Source of the DNA: Candidatus Didemnitutus sp.
GTDB lineage: Bacteria; Verrucomicrobiota; Verrucomicrobiia; Opitutales; Opitutaceae
DNA: 64,000 nt
Reading direction: 5' to 3'
Assembly: GCA_019634575.1 (NCBI GenBank)
Contig: JAHCAY010000001.1
Span: forward strand, 62,001-126,000
The notes below the pieces were generated by a model, which was given only the letters and a program-made list of their open reading frames with translations, did not search any database and had not been told where the DNA came from. Positions within the stretch are counted from its first letter, which is position 1, and each line of letters starts with the position of its first letter. A program made the position numbers and the translations under genes. Below, one piece after another: positions 16,871 through 27,172 of the stretch.

Positions 16871-19800
16871 GTGCGCGCCGAATCCTCCCAATCTCCCGCC
16901 GTGCTCCTCCGCCGACTGCTCGTGCTGCTCCTGCCGCTGACCGTGCTGCACGCCGTCGCGGCCGATCCGCTGGCCGCCGGCTTCGATGCGCCGCCGCGCA
17001 CGGCGCGCCCGCAGACGTTCTGGCACTGGATGAACGGCAACGTCACCCGCGAAGGCATCACGCTCGATCTCGAAGCGATGGCGAAGATCGGCGTCAGCGG
17101 CGCGATGATCTTCGACGGCAGCGATTACCTGCCGGCCGGACCGGCCGACTATCTCGGGCCGCTCTGGCGCGAACTGATGACCCACGCGATCAAGGAGGGC
17201 AACCGGCTCGGCGTCGCTATCAGCATGCACAACGCTCCGGGATGGTCCAGCAGCGGCGGTCCGTGGGTCACACCGGCGATGTCCATGCAGCAACTCGTTT
17301 GGACGGAAACGACCGTCGCGGGCGGGCAACACGTCGCGATCGACCTCGTGCGGCCGCAGACGAATCTCGACTACTACCGCGACGCGTTCGTCGTCGCGTT
17401 TCCGGCGCCGGCGGACGAGACGGTGCGTTACGAGGATGCGTTGACCCGCGTCAGCGTGGGTGCGACGGAGTTAGACAAGGGAATCCTCAGCGACGGCTCG
17501 CTCGCGACGAAGATCGCGTTGGGGCCCGCGGCGCCGCTGCTCCTCGAATTCGCGCAAGCCATCGACCTGCACGCGTTGGCGGCGTTTCCGAGCCCCGGCG
17601 GCCGGTTCCCGCGATTGACGGTCGAAGGTTCCCAAGACGGCCGTGAGTTCCGCCAGCTCTGCACGGTCGGCGCGCCGGGCCGGCACGGCATCCTTGCCCC
17701 GGCGGTGCGTGGTTTTTCGACGGCGCGGGTCCGTTTCGTGCGTGTCACGGCGTCGTCGGCGGGCGAGTTGGCGGAATTCGTCCTGCATCGCACGCCGCGG
17801 ATCGAGGATTGGGTGGCGAAGGCGAATTTCGACTATCGCGTCGCCGGCCAACTGGCGCTGCCTGCGTCCGTCGCGTCGACCGCGGCGATCGATCCGTCGA
17901 CGGTCGTCGACCTGACGGCGCACCTGCGGGGCGACCGGCTCGAGTGGGACGCGCCGCCCGGGGCGTGGATCGTCCTGCGGCTCGGGCACACGGCGACGGG
18001 GAAGAACAATGTCGCCGCGTCCGCGGCCGGTCGCGGCCTCGAGATCGACAAGTTCAGCGCGCCGGCAACGCAGTTCCATTTCGCGCAGGTTGTCGCGCGC
18101 GTCCTGGCCGATGCCGCAGCGGCGGGGGCGAAGGGGCCGGCCGCCGTGACCATCGACAGCTACGAGGCCGGCATGCAGAACTGGACGGCGGATTTTCCGG
18201 CGGAGTTTCGCCGGCGCGCGGGTTACGCGATCACCGGCTACCTGCCGGCGCTGGTCGGACGCGTCGTGGGCGATGCGGGCGTGGCGGACCGTTTTCTTTT
18301 CGATTTCCGGCGCGTGCAGGCGGACCTGATGGCGGAGAATTACTACGAGCGCATGCATGCGCTCGCGCGGGAGCGCGGGCTGCGATTCTACGTCGAAGGC
18401 TACGGCGCGGCGAACTTCGACGAGTTGCGCGTCTCCGGTCTGCCGGATGTGCCGATGACGGAATTCTGGACGCGCACGCCGTGGACGCCGAATCGCGTGG
18501 TGAAGATGGTTTCGTCCGCCGCGCACGTCTACGGCAAGCCCGTGGTCGCTTCGGAGGCTTTCACGGGCGAGTTCAAGACGTCGCGCTGGCTCGAGTATCC
18601 CTACGCGCTGAAAATCCTCGGCGACGAGATGAGCGCGCTGGGCGTGAATCACTTCGTCTTTCACCGCTACGCGCACCAGCCGCATCCGACGGCGGTGCCG
18701 GGCGTGTCGCTCGGGCCCTACGGGTTTTTCTTCGAGCGCACGAACACCTGGTTCGGCGAAGCGAAGCCGTGGCTCGATTGCATCGCGCGCACGCACTGGA
18801 TGCTCCAGCAAGGCACCTACGCGGCCGACGTCCTCTATTTCACGGGCGAGCGCAGTCCCGACGTGTCCTCCATGGCGCTGCCGGTCGTGCCGCCAGGTTA
18901 CAGCTACGATCTGGTCAACACCGACGCGCTGCTCCAACGCGTGCGCGTCGAGAACGGCGAATACGTCCTGCCCGAGGGCGGGCGCTACCAGCTGCTCGTG
19001 CTCCCGCCGGATCTGAAGGCAATCCGGCCCGAGCTGCTCCAGAAATTGCGCGCGTTCGTGGCTGCCGGGGCGACACTGGTCGGTCCGCGGCCGCAATTCT
19101 CCCCGACGCTCGCCGGTTACCCGGAGAGCGAGCGGGCGATGCTGCGCGACGCGGCGGAACTGTGGGAAAATCCGCGCGTGCTCGAGCGCGCTACGATTGC
19201 CGAGGCTTTGGCGCAGCGTGGAGTCGCACCGGATTTCGAGACGCTGTCGCCGAACGGTAGCGCATCGTTTTCGTGGCAGCATCGACGCTTGCCCGAGGGC
19301 GATCTGTTCTTCGTCGGCAACCGGCAGCGGCGCGTCGAGGATCTGCTCGCGCTGTTTCGCGGCATGGGCGGCCGGCAGCCTGAAATCTGGCGCACCGAAT
19401 CCGGCGAGCGCAGCGACGCGGCGATTTTTTCCTCCCGGGACGGTCGCGCCGTGGTGCCCCTGCGGTTGGAACCGGGCGAATCGGTTTTCGTGCTTTTCCG
19501 CCATGCGGCGGCGAAGAGCCATCGCTACCTCATGCAGGACGGACGACAGGCGCGGGTTTCAACCGGTTGCACCCTCCAATCGGCGCGGCGGGACAAGGCG
19601 CCGAGCCGCAATTTCACCATGGCGGTCTGGGTGAAACCCGACACCGACCTCCGCGTGTTTCCGACGGAAAGCACGACGGGCCGGATCGACGAGGTGGGCA
19701 AGTTCTACGCGATCCCCGCCGACCCGGGCGAGGTGCGCTTCGGCACCGGCCATGCGACGGCGGGACTCGCGGTGGGGCGCAATGGCATCTTCGTCGTCGA

Positions 19801-20878
19801 GCGCGCGCTCGACACCTGCCCGGCGGTGTTGGCGTGGCAGCACCCCGTCTCCGGCTGGACGCACGTCGCGGTCGTCTATCGGGACGGCAAGCCGCAGCTT
19901 TTCGTCAACGGCGAGCTCGTGCGCGAGGGACTCGTTTCCGGCAAGATCGTGCATTCGGGCGTCGGCTCGCCGCCGCCGCCGGTCGACTATCCGCTGCATT
20001 TTCCCGGCATCGAGGCGCTGACCCGTCAGGCCGGGCAACCGCCACCGCCTTCGCGCGGTCAGGTGTTTTTCTTCGAGGGCAATTTCGTGCCGCCCACGGA
20101 GGCCGACCATGCGCTCTCGGGCGATGACCTGAAACGACTGGTTGCGGACGGCGTGCCGCCGCCCGAGGTTCCCGCGGTGACCGAGTTGCGCCGCGAAGCC
20201 GACCGCGTCACGGCGTTGGTCTGGCAAGGCGGGCGTTACGCGTTGGACGGTGCGCGCGAGCAAAGCGTCGCAGTGGCCGCGCCCCGCTCGGTCGTCGGGC
20301 CGTGGCGCGTGCGGTTTCAGGAAGGACGTGGCGCGCCGGACTCGGTTGAGCTGCCGCGACTGAGATCGCTGCACCTCCACGAGAACCCGGGCGTGAAGTT
20401 CTTCTCGGGCACCGCCACCTATGCGCGCACGCTGGACGTGCCGGCGGAATTCGTCGGCGGGAACAAGCGCGTGATCCTCGATCTCGGTCGCGTCGAGGTG
20501 ATCGCCACTGTGCGCGTGAACGGTCGGAACGCGGGCGCCGTGTGGAAGGAGCCTTATCGCCTCGATGTGACGGACCTCGTGCACGCGGGCGCGAACACGC
20601 TCGAGGTGGCGGTCACGAATCTTTGGACGAATCGCCTGATCGGCGACGAGTTTCTCCCCGCGGAAAACGAATACGGCATCCGTGACGAGCAGGGCAACGA
20701 CCCGCACGGCATCGTGCGCCTGCCCGAGTGGTATCGCGATGGGAAGCCGAAGCCGCCGGGTGGCCGCGTGACGTTTTCCGCCTGGAAGTTCTACGACCGG
20801 GACGAGCCGCTCGTGGCGTCGGGACTTCTCGGTCCGGTGCGCTTGCTCAATCCGGTGCGGGTGACTTTCCCCGAGTGA
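16871..20878 (+). CDS. GH106-type alpha-L-rhamnosidase with LamG-like insert, exported
   Basis: This protein is up to 1335 residues long. It begins with a GTG at 16871, or more likely the GTG at 16901, which places the signal peptide ([20 protein letters not shown]) at the start. The catalytic part opens with [20 protein letters not shown], typical of GH106. [13 protein letters not shown] [14 protein letters not shown] (about 430) carries a Glu of the type used for catalysis. Around residues 910-1035 a LamG/concanavalin-like domain (FTMAVWVKP to [22 protein letters not shown]) is inserted. A galactose-binding-like sandwich follows (about 1170-1270). It probably cleaves rhamnose from rhamnogalacturonan in the periplasm. 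A conserved hairpin follows its stop. Confidence 0.85.
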   Translation: MRAESSQSPAVLLRRLLVLLLPLTVLHAVAADPLAAGFDAPPRTARPQTFWHWMNGNVTREGITLDLEAMAKIGVSGAMIFDGSDYLPAGPADYLGPLWRELMTHAIKEGNRLGVAISMHNAPGWSSSGGPWVTPAMSMQQLVWTETTVAGGQHVAIDLVRPQTNLDYYRDAFVVAFPAPADETVRYEDALTRVSVGATELDKGILSDGSLATKIALGPAAPLLLEFAQAIDLHALAAFPSPGGRFPRLTVEGSQDGREFRQLCTVGAPGRHGILAPAVRGFSTARVRFVRVTASSAGELAEFVLHRTPRIEDWVAKANFDYRVAGQLALPASVASTAAIDPSTVVDLTAHLRGDRLEWDAPPGAWIVLRLGHTATGKNNVAASAAGRGLEIDKFSAPATQFHFAQVVARVLADAAAAGAKGPAAVTIDSYEAGMQNWTADFPAEFRRRAGYAITGYLPALVGRVVGDAGVADRFLFDFRRVQADLMAENYYERMHALARERGLRFYVEGYGAANFDELRVSGLPDVPMTEFWTRTPWTPNRVVKMVSSAAHVYGKPVVASEAFTGEFKTSRWLEYPYALKILGDEMSALGVNHFVFHRYAHQPHPTAVPGVSLGPYGFFFERTNTWFGEAKPWLDCIARTHWMLQQGTYAADVLYFTGERSPDVSSMALPVVPPGYSYDLVNTDALLQRVRVENGEYVLPEGGRYQLLVLPPDLKAIRPELLQKLRAFVAAGATLVGPRPQFSPTLAGYPESERAMLRDAAELWENPRVLERATIAEALAQRGVAPDFETLSPNGSASFSWQHRRLPEGDLFFVGNRQRRVEDLLALFRGMGGRQPEIWRTESGERSDAAIFSSRDGRAVVPLRLEPGESVFVLFRHAAAKSHRYLMQDGRQARVSTGCTLQSARRDKAPSRNFTMAVWVKPDTDLRVFPTESTTGRIDEVGKFYAIPADPGEVRFGTGHATAGLAVGRNGIFVVERALDTCPAVLAWQHPVSGWTHVAVVYRDGKPQLFVNGELVREGLVSGKIVHSGVGSPPPPVDYPLHFPGIEALTRQAGQPPPPSRGQVFFFEGNFVPPTEADHALSGDDLKRLVADGVPPPEVPAVTELRREADRVTALVWQGGRYALDGAREQSVAVAAPRSVVGPWRVRFQEGRGAPDSVELPRLRSLHLHENPGVKFFSGTATYARTLDVPAEFVGGNKRVILDLGRVEVIATVRVNGRNAGAVWKEPYRLDVTDLVHAGANTLEVAVTNLWTNRLIGDEFLPAENEYGIRDEQGNDPHGIVRLPEWYRDGKPKPPGGRVTFSAWKFYDRDEPLVASGLLGPVRLLNPVRVTFPE

Positions 20879-20882
20879 AGGC

Positions 20883-20920
20883 GCGCATTCCGCCGCGGGG
20901 CGGATTGCGGCGTAATGCGC
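20883..20920. terminator. Possible bidirectional hairpin between GH106 gene and araH
   Basis: GCGCATT (20883-20889) pairs with AATGCGC (20914-20920), enclosing CCGCC-GCGG-GGCGG. The genes on both sides converge here. No T-run follows, so terminator function is only likely by position. Confidence 0.4.
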
Positions 20921-20974
20921 CACAGTGGCGGGAGAGGCGGCGGCCGGTTCGCGCCGCGGAGGGGCGCGACGCCG

Positions 20975-21970
20975 TCAACTGCGGCGTTGCTTGAGCTGGT
21001 CGAGCATCACCGCGGCGAGCAGGATAGCGCCGCGCACGATGTATTGGTAGAACGAGTCGATGTTGAGCAGGTTCATCGCGTTCTCGACGACGCCCATGAT
21101 GAACACACCGGCGATGACGTGGCTCATGCGGCCGACGCCGCCCGAGAGCGACACGCCGCCGAGCACGCACGCCGAGATGATCGAGAGCTCGCTGCCTTGC
21201 GCGGTCTTCGGGTCGCCGATGCCGAGGCGCGCGGCGAGCAACACGCCGGCGAGCGAGGCAACGAGACCTTGCAGCGTGAAGATGGCGACCTTCACGGCGG
21301 TGACGTTCACCCCGGCGAGACGCGCGGCCTCCTCGTTGCCGCCGATGGCGAGCGTGTTGCGGCCGAAGGCGGTGCGCTGAAGCACGAAACCGAACAACGC
21401 GAACAACCCGAGGCAGACCCAGACCGGGAAGGTGATCTGGAAGACGATCGCGCCGGCGGCGTTGCGGATCACGGGGAAGGCCCAGCTGGCGAGGTTGAGC
21501 AGCGCGTCGTTGGCGATGCCGATCGATTTGCCGTCGGCAAAGACGAACGCGATGCCGCGCACCATCATCATGGTCGAGAGCGTCGTGATCAGCGGGTTGA
21601 TCTTCAGGCGCGCGACGATGGTGCCGTTGAGGAAACCCACCAGCGCGCCGAAGGCGAGCGACGCCGCGATCGCGAGGAAGAGATTGTTCGTCTGGCGCAG
21701 GACCAACGCGCAGAGCACGCCGCCGGCGGGGATGATCGTGCCGACCGAGAGGTCGAAATTGCCCGAGGCGAGGCAGAAGAGCATCGTGGTCGCCACGGTG
21801 CCGACCATCGAGACCTGCAGGAGCAGGTTCATCAGATTTTCGGGTGTGCCGAAGCCGCGCACGGTGACCCAACAGACGGCGGCGAGCGCGAACAGCACGA
21901 GCGTCATGCCGCCGCGGTCGAGCAGCGTGGCGGAGAACGAGGGGGCGGAGGGTTTCTGCACGGAACTCAT
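20975..21970 (-). CDS. araH: L-arabinose ABC transporter permease
   Basis: This 331-residue inner-membrane protein has about ten hydrophobic segments and is very close to E. coli AraH in conserved blocks: MLFCLASGNFDLSVG, KINPLITTLST, FGRNTLAIGGNEEAARLAG, ISACVLGGVSLSGGVG and VVENAMNLLNI. I chose the ATG at 21970 (MSSVQKP). An upstream GTG at 22036 overlaps the araG stop but would add residues with no family counterpart. It is third in araF-araG-araH on the - strand, so it imports L-arabinose with those partners. Confidence 0.93.
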   Translation of the reverse strand: MSSVQKPSAPSFSATLLDRGGMTLVLFALAAVCWVTVRGFGTPENLMNLLLQVSMVGTVATTMLFCLASGNFDLSVGTIIPAGGVLCALVLRQTNNLFLAIAASLAFGALVGFLNGTIVARLKINPLITTLSTMMMVRGIAFVFADGKSIGIANDALLNLASWAFPVIRNAAGAIVFQITFPVWVCLGLFALFGFVLQRTAFGRNTLAIGGNEEAARLAGVNVTAVKVAIFTLQGLVASLAGVLLAARLGIGDPKTAQGSELSIISACVLGGVSLSGGVGRMSHVIAGVFIMGVVENAMNLLNIDSFYQYIVRGAILLAAVMLDQLKQRRS

Positions 21971-22028
21971 GTGAAGGCTCGGAAAAGTGCTAAGGCGGAT
22001 CGCGGCGAAGTGGGAACGGCCGGTGGCG

Positions 22029-22051
22029 ATTGTCACTTATTAAGTGACAAT
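22029..22051. repeat. Perfect 23-base palindrome at the araG stop
   Basis: Two 11-base arms (ATTGTCACTTA and its exact reverse complement) flank a single central T. The last codons of araG (LSLNK) and its TGA are encoded by it. It resembles the palindrome inside the GH78 gene. It could be an mRNA hairpin limiting expression of araH, an operator, or a dispersed mini-palindrome. Confidence 0.7.
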
Positions 22052-23553
22052 GCGGCGGGCGCGTTTTCTTGCGGGAGAGCTAGGCTGAGGACGCGCTCGG
22101 GCGTGGCGTCGGCGCGGTCGAGGATGGCGGCGAGTTCGCCCTGCCGCATGACGGCGACGCGGTCGGCGAGGCCGATCGCTTCGGGCAGGTCGCTCGAAAC
22201 GAGGATCACGGCGACGCCCTCGGAGGCGAGGCGCCGGATGAGGCGGTAGATTTCGCTCTTGGCGCCGACGTCGATGCCGCGCGTCGGCTCGTCGAGCAGG
22301 AGCACGCGGATCCGCGTGGAGAGCCAGCGCGCGAGGATCACTTTCTGCTGATTGCCGCCGGAGAGATGCTTGATGAGTTGATCGACCGACGGGGTGCGCA
22401 CGGCGAGCTCGCGAACCTTGGCGGTGGCGTTGTCGCGTTCCCAGCGTCCGTCGAGCAATCCGCCCCAGCGCGTGTGCGGAGCGCGGACGCCGAGGTTGCA
22501 GTTCTCCTGCACGGAGAGGATCGGGACGATGCCCTCGCGCTTGCGATCCTCGGTGCAGTAGACGATGCCCGCCGCGATCGCGTCGGCGGGCAAGTGCAAC
22601 GCGATCGGTTCGCCGTGAACCGTGACGGAGCCGGCGGTCGCGCGTTCGGCGCCGAAGAGCAGTTTCAGCAATTCCGTGCGGCCGGCGCCGACGAGACCGA
22701 AGAGCCCGAGGATCTCGCCCTGCGCCACTGAAAACGTAACCGGAGCGCGGATGCCCGGCCCGGCGACGGCGCGGATCGCGCAGGCGGTCGGGCCGTGCGG
22801 TCGCGGGGCGTAGGCGTAGACGTCGGCGATGTCGCGGCCGACCATGTCGCGCACGAGTTGTGCGGGCGTGGTCTCGCGCAACGCCTCGTAGGTCCGCACG
22901 TGCCGGCCATCGCGGAGCACGGTGCAGGCGTCGCAGAGCGCGAAGACCTCCTCCATCCGGTGCGTGACGTAGAGGATGACGCACCTCTGGGCGCGCAGTT
23001 CGCGGATGACGGCGAAGAGTCGCTCGATCTCGCGGACGGACAAGCTGCTCGTCGGCTCGTCGAACGCGATCACCTTCGCGCCGCGGCTGAGCGCTTTGGC
23101 GATTTCGACCATCTGGCGCTGGCCGATGGAAAGGCGCGCGAGCTTCGTGTCGGGAGCGATGTCCTCCCCGAGGCGGCGGAGCAGGGCGCTCGCTTTTTCA
23201 ACAAGGGTTGGACGGTCAATCACGCCGCGGCGCTGCGGGAGGTGTCCGAGGAAAATATTTTCGGCCACCGTCATCTCGGGCACGAGATGGAGTTCCTGAT
23301 AGATCACGGCGACGCCGGCGGCGAGCGCGGCGGACGTCGCCGCGAATTCGTGGGCGCGTCCGCCGAGGAGAATCCGGCCGGATGTCGGCCGGTGCGCGCC
23401 GCTGAGCGCCTTGAGCAGGGTCGATTTTCCGGCGCCGTTCTCGCCCATGAGCGCGTGCACCGTGCCTTCGCACACGGCGAAGGAGACGTCCTGCAACGCC
23501 GTCACGCCGACGTAGGTCTTGGTGACGGAGGCGAATTGGAGGTAAGGCGTCAC
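22033..23553 (-). CDS. araG: L-arabinose ABC transporter ATP-binding protein
   Basis: This 506-residue protein has two ABC domains, with sequence blocks near-identical to E. coli AraG. It carries Walker A GENGAGKST, VIYQELHLVPEMTVAENI and signature LSIGQRQMVEIAKAL in the first half. LFGLVGAGRTELLK, LSGGNQQKVILARWL and LLLDEPTRGIDVGAKSEIY are in the second. The start is taken as the GTG at 23553 (VTPYLQF), equal to the family start. The C-terminus ends LSLNK, shorter than E. coli and encoded by a palindromic element. It lies between araF and araH. Confidence 0.93.
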   Translation of the reverse strand: MTPYLQFASVTKTYVGVTALQDVSFAVCEGTVHALMGENGAGKSTLLKALSGAHRPTSGRILLGGRAHEFAATSAALAAGVAVIYQELHLVPEMTVAENIFLGHLPQRRGVIDRPTLVEKASALLRRLGEDIAPDTKLARLSIGQRQMVEIAKALSRGAKVIAFDEPTSSLSVREIERLFAVIRELRAQRCVILYVTHRMEEVFALCDACTVLRDGRHVRTYEALRETTPAQLVRDMVGRDIADVYAYAPRPHGPTACAIRAVAGPGIRAPVTFSVAQGEILGLFGLVGAGRTELLKLLFGAERATAGSVTVHGEPIALHLPADAIAAGIVYCTEDRKREGIVPILSVQENCNLGVRAPHTRWGGLLDGRWERDNATAKVRELAVRTPSVDQLIKHLSGGNQQKVILARWLSTRIRVLLLDEPTRGIDVGAKSEIYRLIRRLASEGVAVILVSSDLPEAIGLADRVAVMRQGELAAILDRADATPERVLSLALPQENAPAALSLNK

Positions 23554-23627
23554 GCGGCGCGCGAGGGTGCGGCAGGGATGCGAGGGAGCGGGCGGATTCG
23601 ATGGCGGAGGCAGGCTGGAGGTCTGCG

Positions 23628-24659
23628 CTACTGGAGAATGCCTTCGCGTTTGAGGACCGTCTCGAAGTTCTCGCGCGTGATGAAGATGCCGGGCGTGCGC
23701 GTCTCGAGTGGCGGACGTTGGCCGTCCTTGACCCAGACGTGAAGCAGGCGCGCGGTTTCGTAGCCTTCGAAGGGCGCGGAGACGAGCATGGAGCCGTAGA
23801 AGCCGGTCGGCTTGGGCTTGCGGAGTTCGTCGATGCAGTCGGTGCCGTTGATGCCGATGCCGATGACGGTCTCGGCGTTGAAGCCGCGGCCTTCCATGGC
23901 GCGGACGGCGCCGAGCACGGCGTTGTCGTTCATGCCGGCGATGAGCCAGCGCTTGACGCCGCCCTGGCGGGTGAGCAACGCGCTCGCGGCGTCGAAGCTG
24001 CCGGGGATGTCGGTGGTCTTTTGCGGCGCCTTGAAGATGCGGGCGGCGGGGAAGCCGGCGGCTTCGAGCGCGCGGCGCGCGCCCTCGGTGCGCTCGCGCG
24101 CGGTGTCGAGTTCCTCGAAGGTGATGAGGCACACGCCGGTTTCCTCGGGGTTCCAGTGGCGCTTCGTGGCCTCGGCGTGGAGCGCGCGGCCGACGGACTC
24201 GCCGATCTGCGACGCGGACATGCCGAGGTAGGGCACCTCGGTCATGAATTTGCCGTCCGGCTGGACGAACATGTCGTCGACCGTGACGACCTTCATGTTC
24301 TTTTGCCGGGCGCGGGCGACGATTTGCGGGCCGAGGCGGACGTCGGGCGTGCAGATGACGAAGCCCTGCGCGCCGGCGACGGCGAGGTTGTCGATCGCGG
24401 CCATGACTTTCTCGCCATCAGGCGTGCCGTATTTCAGGAGCTCGAAACCGTGCTCGGCGGCGGCTTTTTCGGCGCCTTTCCACTCGAATTGAAACCACGG
24501 TTCCTCGGGCTGCTTCACGAAGAAGCCGAGCTTGATCTTGGCCGGCGCTGCGGGCGCGGGCGACGCTGCGGTGGTGGAGTCGGATTTCGGGCCGCAGCCC
24601 GTGAGCGCCAGGGCGCAACTGACGACGACCAGCGGAAACAGCGCGGGGTGGGGTTTCAT
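23628..24659 (-). CDS. araF: L-arabinose-binding lipoprotein
   Basis: This 343-residue substrate-binding protein has the AraF blocks KLGFFVKQPEEPWFQFEWK, PDGEKVMAAIDNLA, GFVICTPD, ELDTARERTEGA, DIPGSFDAAS, WLIAGMNDNAVLG and IGIGINGTD. Unlike soluble E. coli AraF, it begins with a lipoprotein signal (ALALTGC) followed by a proline/alanine linker, so it is tethered to a membrane. It is the first gene of araFGH, with an operator-like site about 50 bases upstream that resembles the araB operator. Confidence 0.93.
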   Translation of the reverse strand: MKPHPALFPLVVVSCALALTGCGPKSDSTTAASPAPAAPAKIKLGFFVKQPEEPWFQFEWKGAEKAAAEHGFELLKYGTPDGEKVMAAIDNLAVAGAQGFVICTPDVRLGPQIVARARQKNMKVVTVDDMFVQPDGKFMTEVPYLGMSASQIGESVGRALHAEATKRHWNPEETGVCLITFEELDTARERTEGARRALEAAGFPAARIFKAPQKTTDIPGSFDAASALLTRQGGVKRWLIAGMNDNAVLGAVRAMEGRGFNAETVIGIGINGTDCIDELRKPKPTGFYGSMLVSAPFEGYETARLLHVWVKDGQRPPLETRTPGIFITRENFETVLKREGILQ

Positions 24660-24702
24660 CCTAAAAGGAAAACCGACGCGGACGAAGGCGGCGACTCGGG
24701 GT

Positions 24703-24720
24703 TAACTTGACCGTTAGGGA
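24703..24720. promoter_or_regulatory. Operator-like site upstream of araF
   Basis: TAACTTGACCGTTA carries inverted TAAC/GTTA ends and shares the TTGAC-N-GTYA core with the perfect palindrome in front of araB; I count 12 of 17 bases alike. It lies 44-61 bases before the araF start and probably binds the same LacI-type regulator. Confidence 0.55.
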
Positions 24721-24784
24721 GCGGAAAACCGGCTGGCAACGGGCGGCGCGGTCAAACTTTAGCCGCGTCGCGGGGCGGGCGACT

Positions 24785-27172
24785 TCACGGCGTGAAGACG
24801 AACGCGGACGTGTTCGCGGCGGTGAATTTCACCGGCACGACGGTCGCGCCGTAGCGGAGCTGCGTCGCGCGGCCGCCGACGCTGCGGACGAGTGCGCGGA
24901 CGAGTTTGCCGGCGCGCCACTCGAGATCGACCTCGTAGCCGCCGCGGGCGCGGAGGCCGGTGATGCGACCATCGGGCCAGGCGGACGGCAGCGCGGGCAG
25001 GACGACGATTTCGTCGGCCGTGCTTTGCAGGAGCATTTCGGCGATGGCCGCGGTGCCGCCGAAGTTGCCGTCGATCTGGAAGGGCGGGTGGGCGTCGAAG
25101 AGGTTCGCGTAGGTGCCGCCGCTGAATTGCCGCTTGGAGGTCGCGGCGTCGGCCGGCGTGAGCGCGTGGCGGAGGAGTCGGTGCGCGCGGTCGCCGTCGC
25201 TGAGGCGAGCCCACATGCCCATCTTGTAGGCGAGACTCCAGCCGGTGCTGGCGTCGCCGCGCACTTCGAGCGTCTGGCGCGCGCCGGCCGCGAGGTCGGG
25301 CGTGCCGCGCGGCGTGATCTCGTTGCCGGGATAAAGGCCCCACAGGTGCGCGACGTGGCGGTGCTGCGGATCGGCTTCGGGATACTCCTGTTGCCATTCG
25401 AGGACGCGGCCGTCGGAGCCGAGGCGGGTCGGGGCGAGGCGGGCGCGTTTGGCTTTCAGCTCGGCGCGCAGGTCGGCGTCGGTGCCGAGAATCTCCGAGG
25501 CGCGGATACAGGCGTCGAACAGGTAGCGCAGCAGCTGCATGTCGGCGGTGGGGCCGAGGCAGACGTGGGCGGGTTGGCCGTCGAGGAGGAACGCGTTCTC
25601 CGGCGAGTTCGACGGCGCGGTGAGCAGCCAGCCGGTCTTCGGGTCCTCGATGAGCATATCGAGGTAGAAGAGCGCGGAGCCCTTGAGCGTCGGCCAGGCG
25701 CGGGCGAGGAAAGCGCGGTCGCCGGTGAACTGGTAGTGATCCCACAGATGCTGGCAGAGCCACGCCGAGCAGGAGACGGTCGAGCCCCAGCTGGCGGATT
25801 CGCCGGGCGAGGTGAAGCCCCACGGGTTGTTGAGCAGGAAGGCGACCCAGCCGCGCGCGCCGTAGTAGGACTGCGCGGTCTTCGTGCCGGGGGCGACGAG
25901 CGAGTCGATGAGCGCGAAGAGCGGCGCGTGCAGCTCGGAGAGGTTGGTCGTCTCCGCGGGCCAGTAATTCATCTGCACGTTGATGTTGGAGTGCCAGTCG
26001 CCGTTCCACGGCGTCTGGATCGAGTCGGACCAGATGCCTTGGAGATTGGCAGGCAGTCCGTCGGGCCGCGAAGACGAGATGAGCAAATAGCGGCCGAAGT
26101 TGAAATAGAGCGCGGCGAGTCCAGGGTCGGCGGCGCCGGCGGAGAACGCTTGCAGGCGCTCCGGTGTGGCGCGGGTCGCGGCTTCGGCGGACGGGGCGCC
26201 GAGCGTGAGTGCGACGCGGTCGAAGAAACTCCGGTAATGCGCGAGGTGCGCCTGGCGGAGTGCGGCGAAGTCGGATTTCAGCGCGGCGGCCAGATCCGCC
26301 TCCGCGGTGGCGCGGGGATCCGCAACGGCGCGCCCGGCAAAGCTGCGGCGTTTGATGTCCGTGGCGGCGGTGACGAGCAGGAGCACTTCGTCGGCGTCGC
26401 GGACGCGCACGGTGGCGCCATCGGTCTCGACCGTGCCGCCGTGCGCGCGAATTTCGAGGCGCGCGGCGAAGCGGACGCCGTCGGTGCCGTGGTAGCCGTC
26501 GTTGAGCTGGCCGTGCATCACGAGGCCGGTGGAGCCGGCGGACTCGATGGTCGCCCGCTCCGCGCGGGCGAGCGTGGCGTCGAAGGACAGGCGGCCTTTC
26601 TGGTCGGCGCCGAGCCGCAGCACGAACGCTTCGGCGGGCGCGCTCACGAATCCTTCGCGGACGAACTGCACGCCGCCCCGCTCGAACGTGACGCGCGCGG
26701 TCGCCTCGGCGAGATCGAGCGTGCGGCGGTAGTGCGTGACGGGCGCGTCGGCGCCGAGGAACTTCAGGCGGAGATCGCCGAGAATTTGATACGAACCGTA
26801 GGGCGTGTTGGCGCCCGCACCGCGGCCGGAGCCCAGGCCGGCGCAAGTGAAGTTGGCGTTCACCAGCGCCTCGGCTTCGTGGTTTTTTCCTTCGAGGAGC
26901 AGGCGCCGAATCTCCGGCAGGGCGCGGCGGGCGTCGGCGCGGTCGGCCTCCTGCGGCGAGCCGGACCACATGCCGGACTCGTTCAGGACGATGCGTTCCT
27001 CGTCGATGCCGCCGTAGAGCGCGGCCCCGAGCCGGCCGTTGCCGAGCGGCGAGGATTCGAAGAGGTGCGTCCCGGGCGCGGTGAGCAGGACGTAGCGGGA
27101 ATCGTCGGGCGGTGTGGCGCGCAGCAACGCCGTGGAGGCGAGCAGGAGGAGGGCGAGGGCGGCGACTCTCAT
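24785..27172 (-). CDS. GH95 alpha-L-fucosidase/galactosidase, exported
   Basis: This 795-residue protein has a signal peptide ([19 protein letters not shown]). GH95 enzymes remove terminal alpha-1,2-L-fucose, and some remove L-galactose. Family residues are visible: [12 protein letters not shown] (catalytic Asn pair), NSPENAF (general acid Glu) and FQIDGNFGG (Asp). The N-terminal beta domain ([14 protein letters not shown]) and C-terminal domain are complete. The ATG at 27172 overlaps the stop of the upstream propeller enzyme (ATGA). Fucose and L-galactose occur in xyloglucan and rhamnogalacturonan II, matching the other genes nearby. Confidence 0.93.
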   Translation of the reverse strand: MRVAALALLLLASTALLRATPPDDSRYVLLTAPGTHLFESSPLGNGRLGAALYGGIDEERIVLNESGMWSGSPQEADRADARRALPEIRRLLLEGKNHEAEALVNANFTCAGLGSGRGAGANTPYGSYQILGDLRLKFLGADAPVTHYRRTLDLAEATARVTFERGGVQFVREGFVSAPAEAFVLRLGADQKGRLSFDATLARAERATIESAGSTGLVMHGQLNDGYHGTDGVRFAARLEIRAHGGTVETDGATVRVRDADEVLLLVTAATDIKRRSFAGRAVADPRATAEADLAAALKSDFAALRQAHLAHYRSFFDRVALTLGAPSAEAATRATPERLQAFSAGAADPGLAALYFNFGRYLLISSSRPDGLPANLQGIWSDSIQTPWNGDWHSNINVQMNYWPAETTNLSELHAPLFALIDSLVAPGTKTAQSYYGARGWVAFLLNNPWGFTSPGESASWGSTVSCSAWLCQHLWDHYQFTGDRAFLARAWPTLKGSALFYLDMLIEDPKTGWLLTAPSNSPENAFLLDGQPAHVCLGPTADMQLLRYLFDACIRASEILGTDADLRAELKAKRARLAPTRLGSDGRVLEWQQEYPEADPQHRHVAHLWGLYPGNEITPRGTPDLAAGARQTLEVRGDASTGWSLAYKMGMWARLSDGDRAHRLLRHALTPADAATSKRQFSGGTYANLFDAHPPFQIDGNFGGTAAIAEMLLQSTADEIVVLPALPSAWPDGRITGLRARGGYEVDLEWRAGKLVRALVRSVGGRATQLRYGATVVPVKFTAANTSAFVFTP

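Noticed and set aside
17610..17626. TTGACGGTCGA in the GH106 gene as another arabinose operator
   Set aside because: It lacks a full second half-site and lies deep inside coding sequence, far from any start.
22034..22036. GTG at 22036 as the araH start overlapping the araG stop
   Set aside because: It would add 22 residues with no AraH counterpart, and the codons fall in the palindrome. The ATG at 21970 matches the family start.
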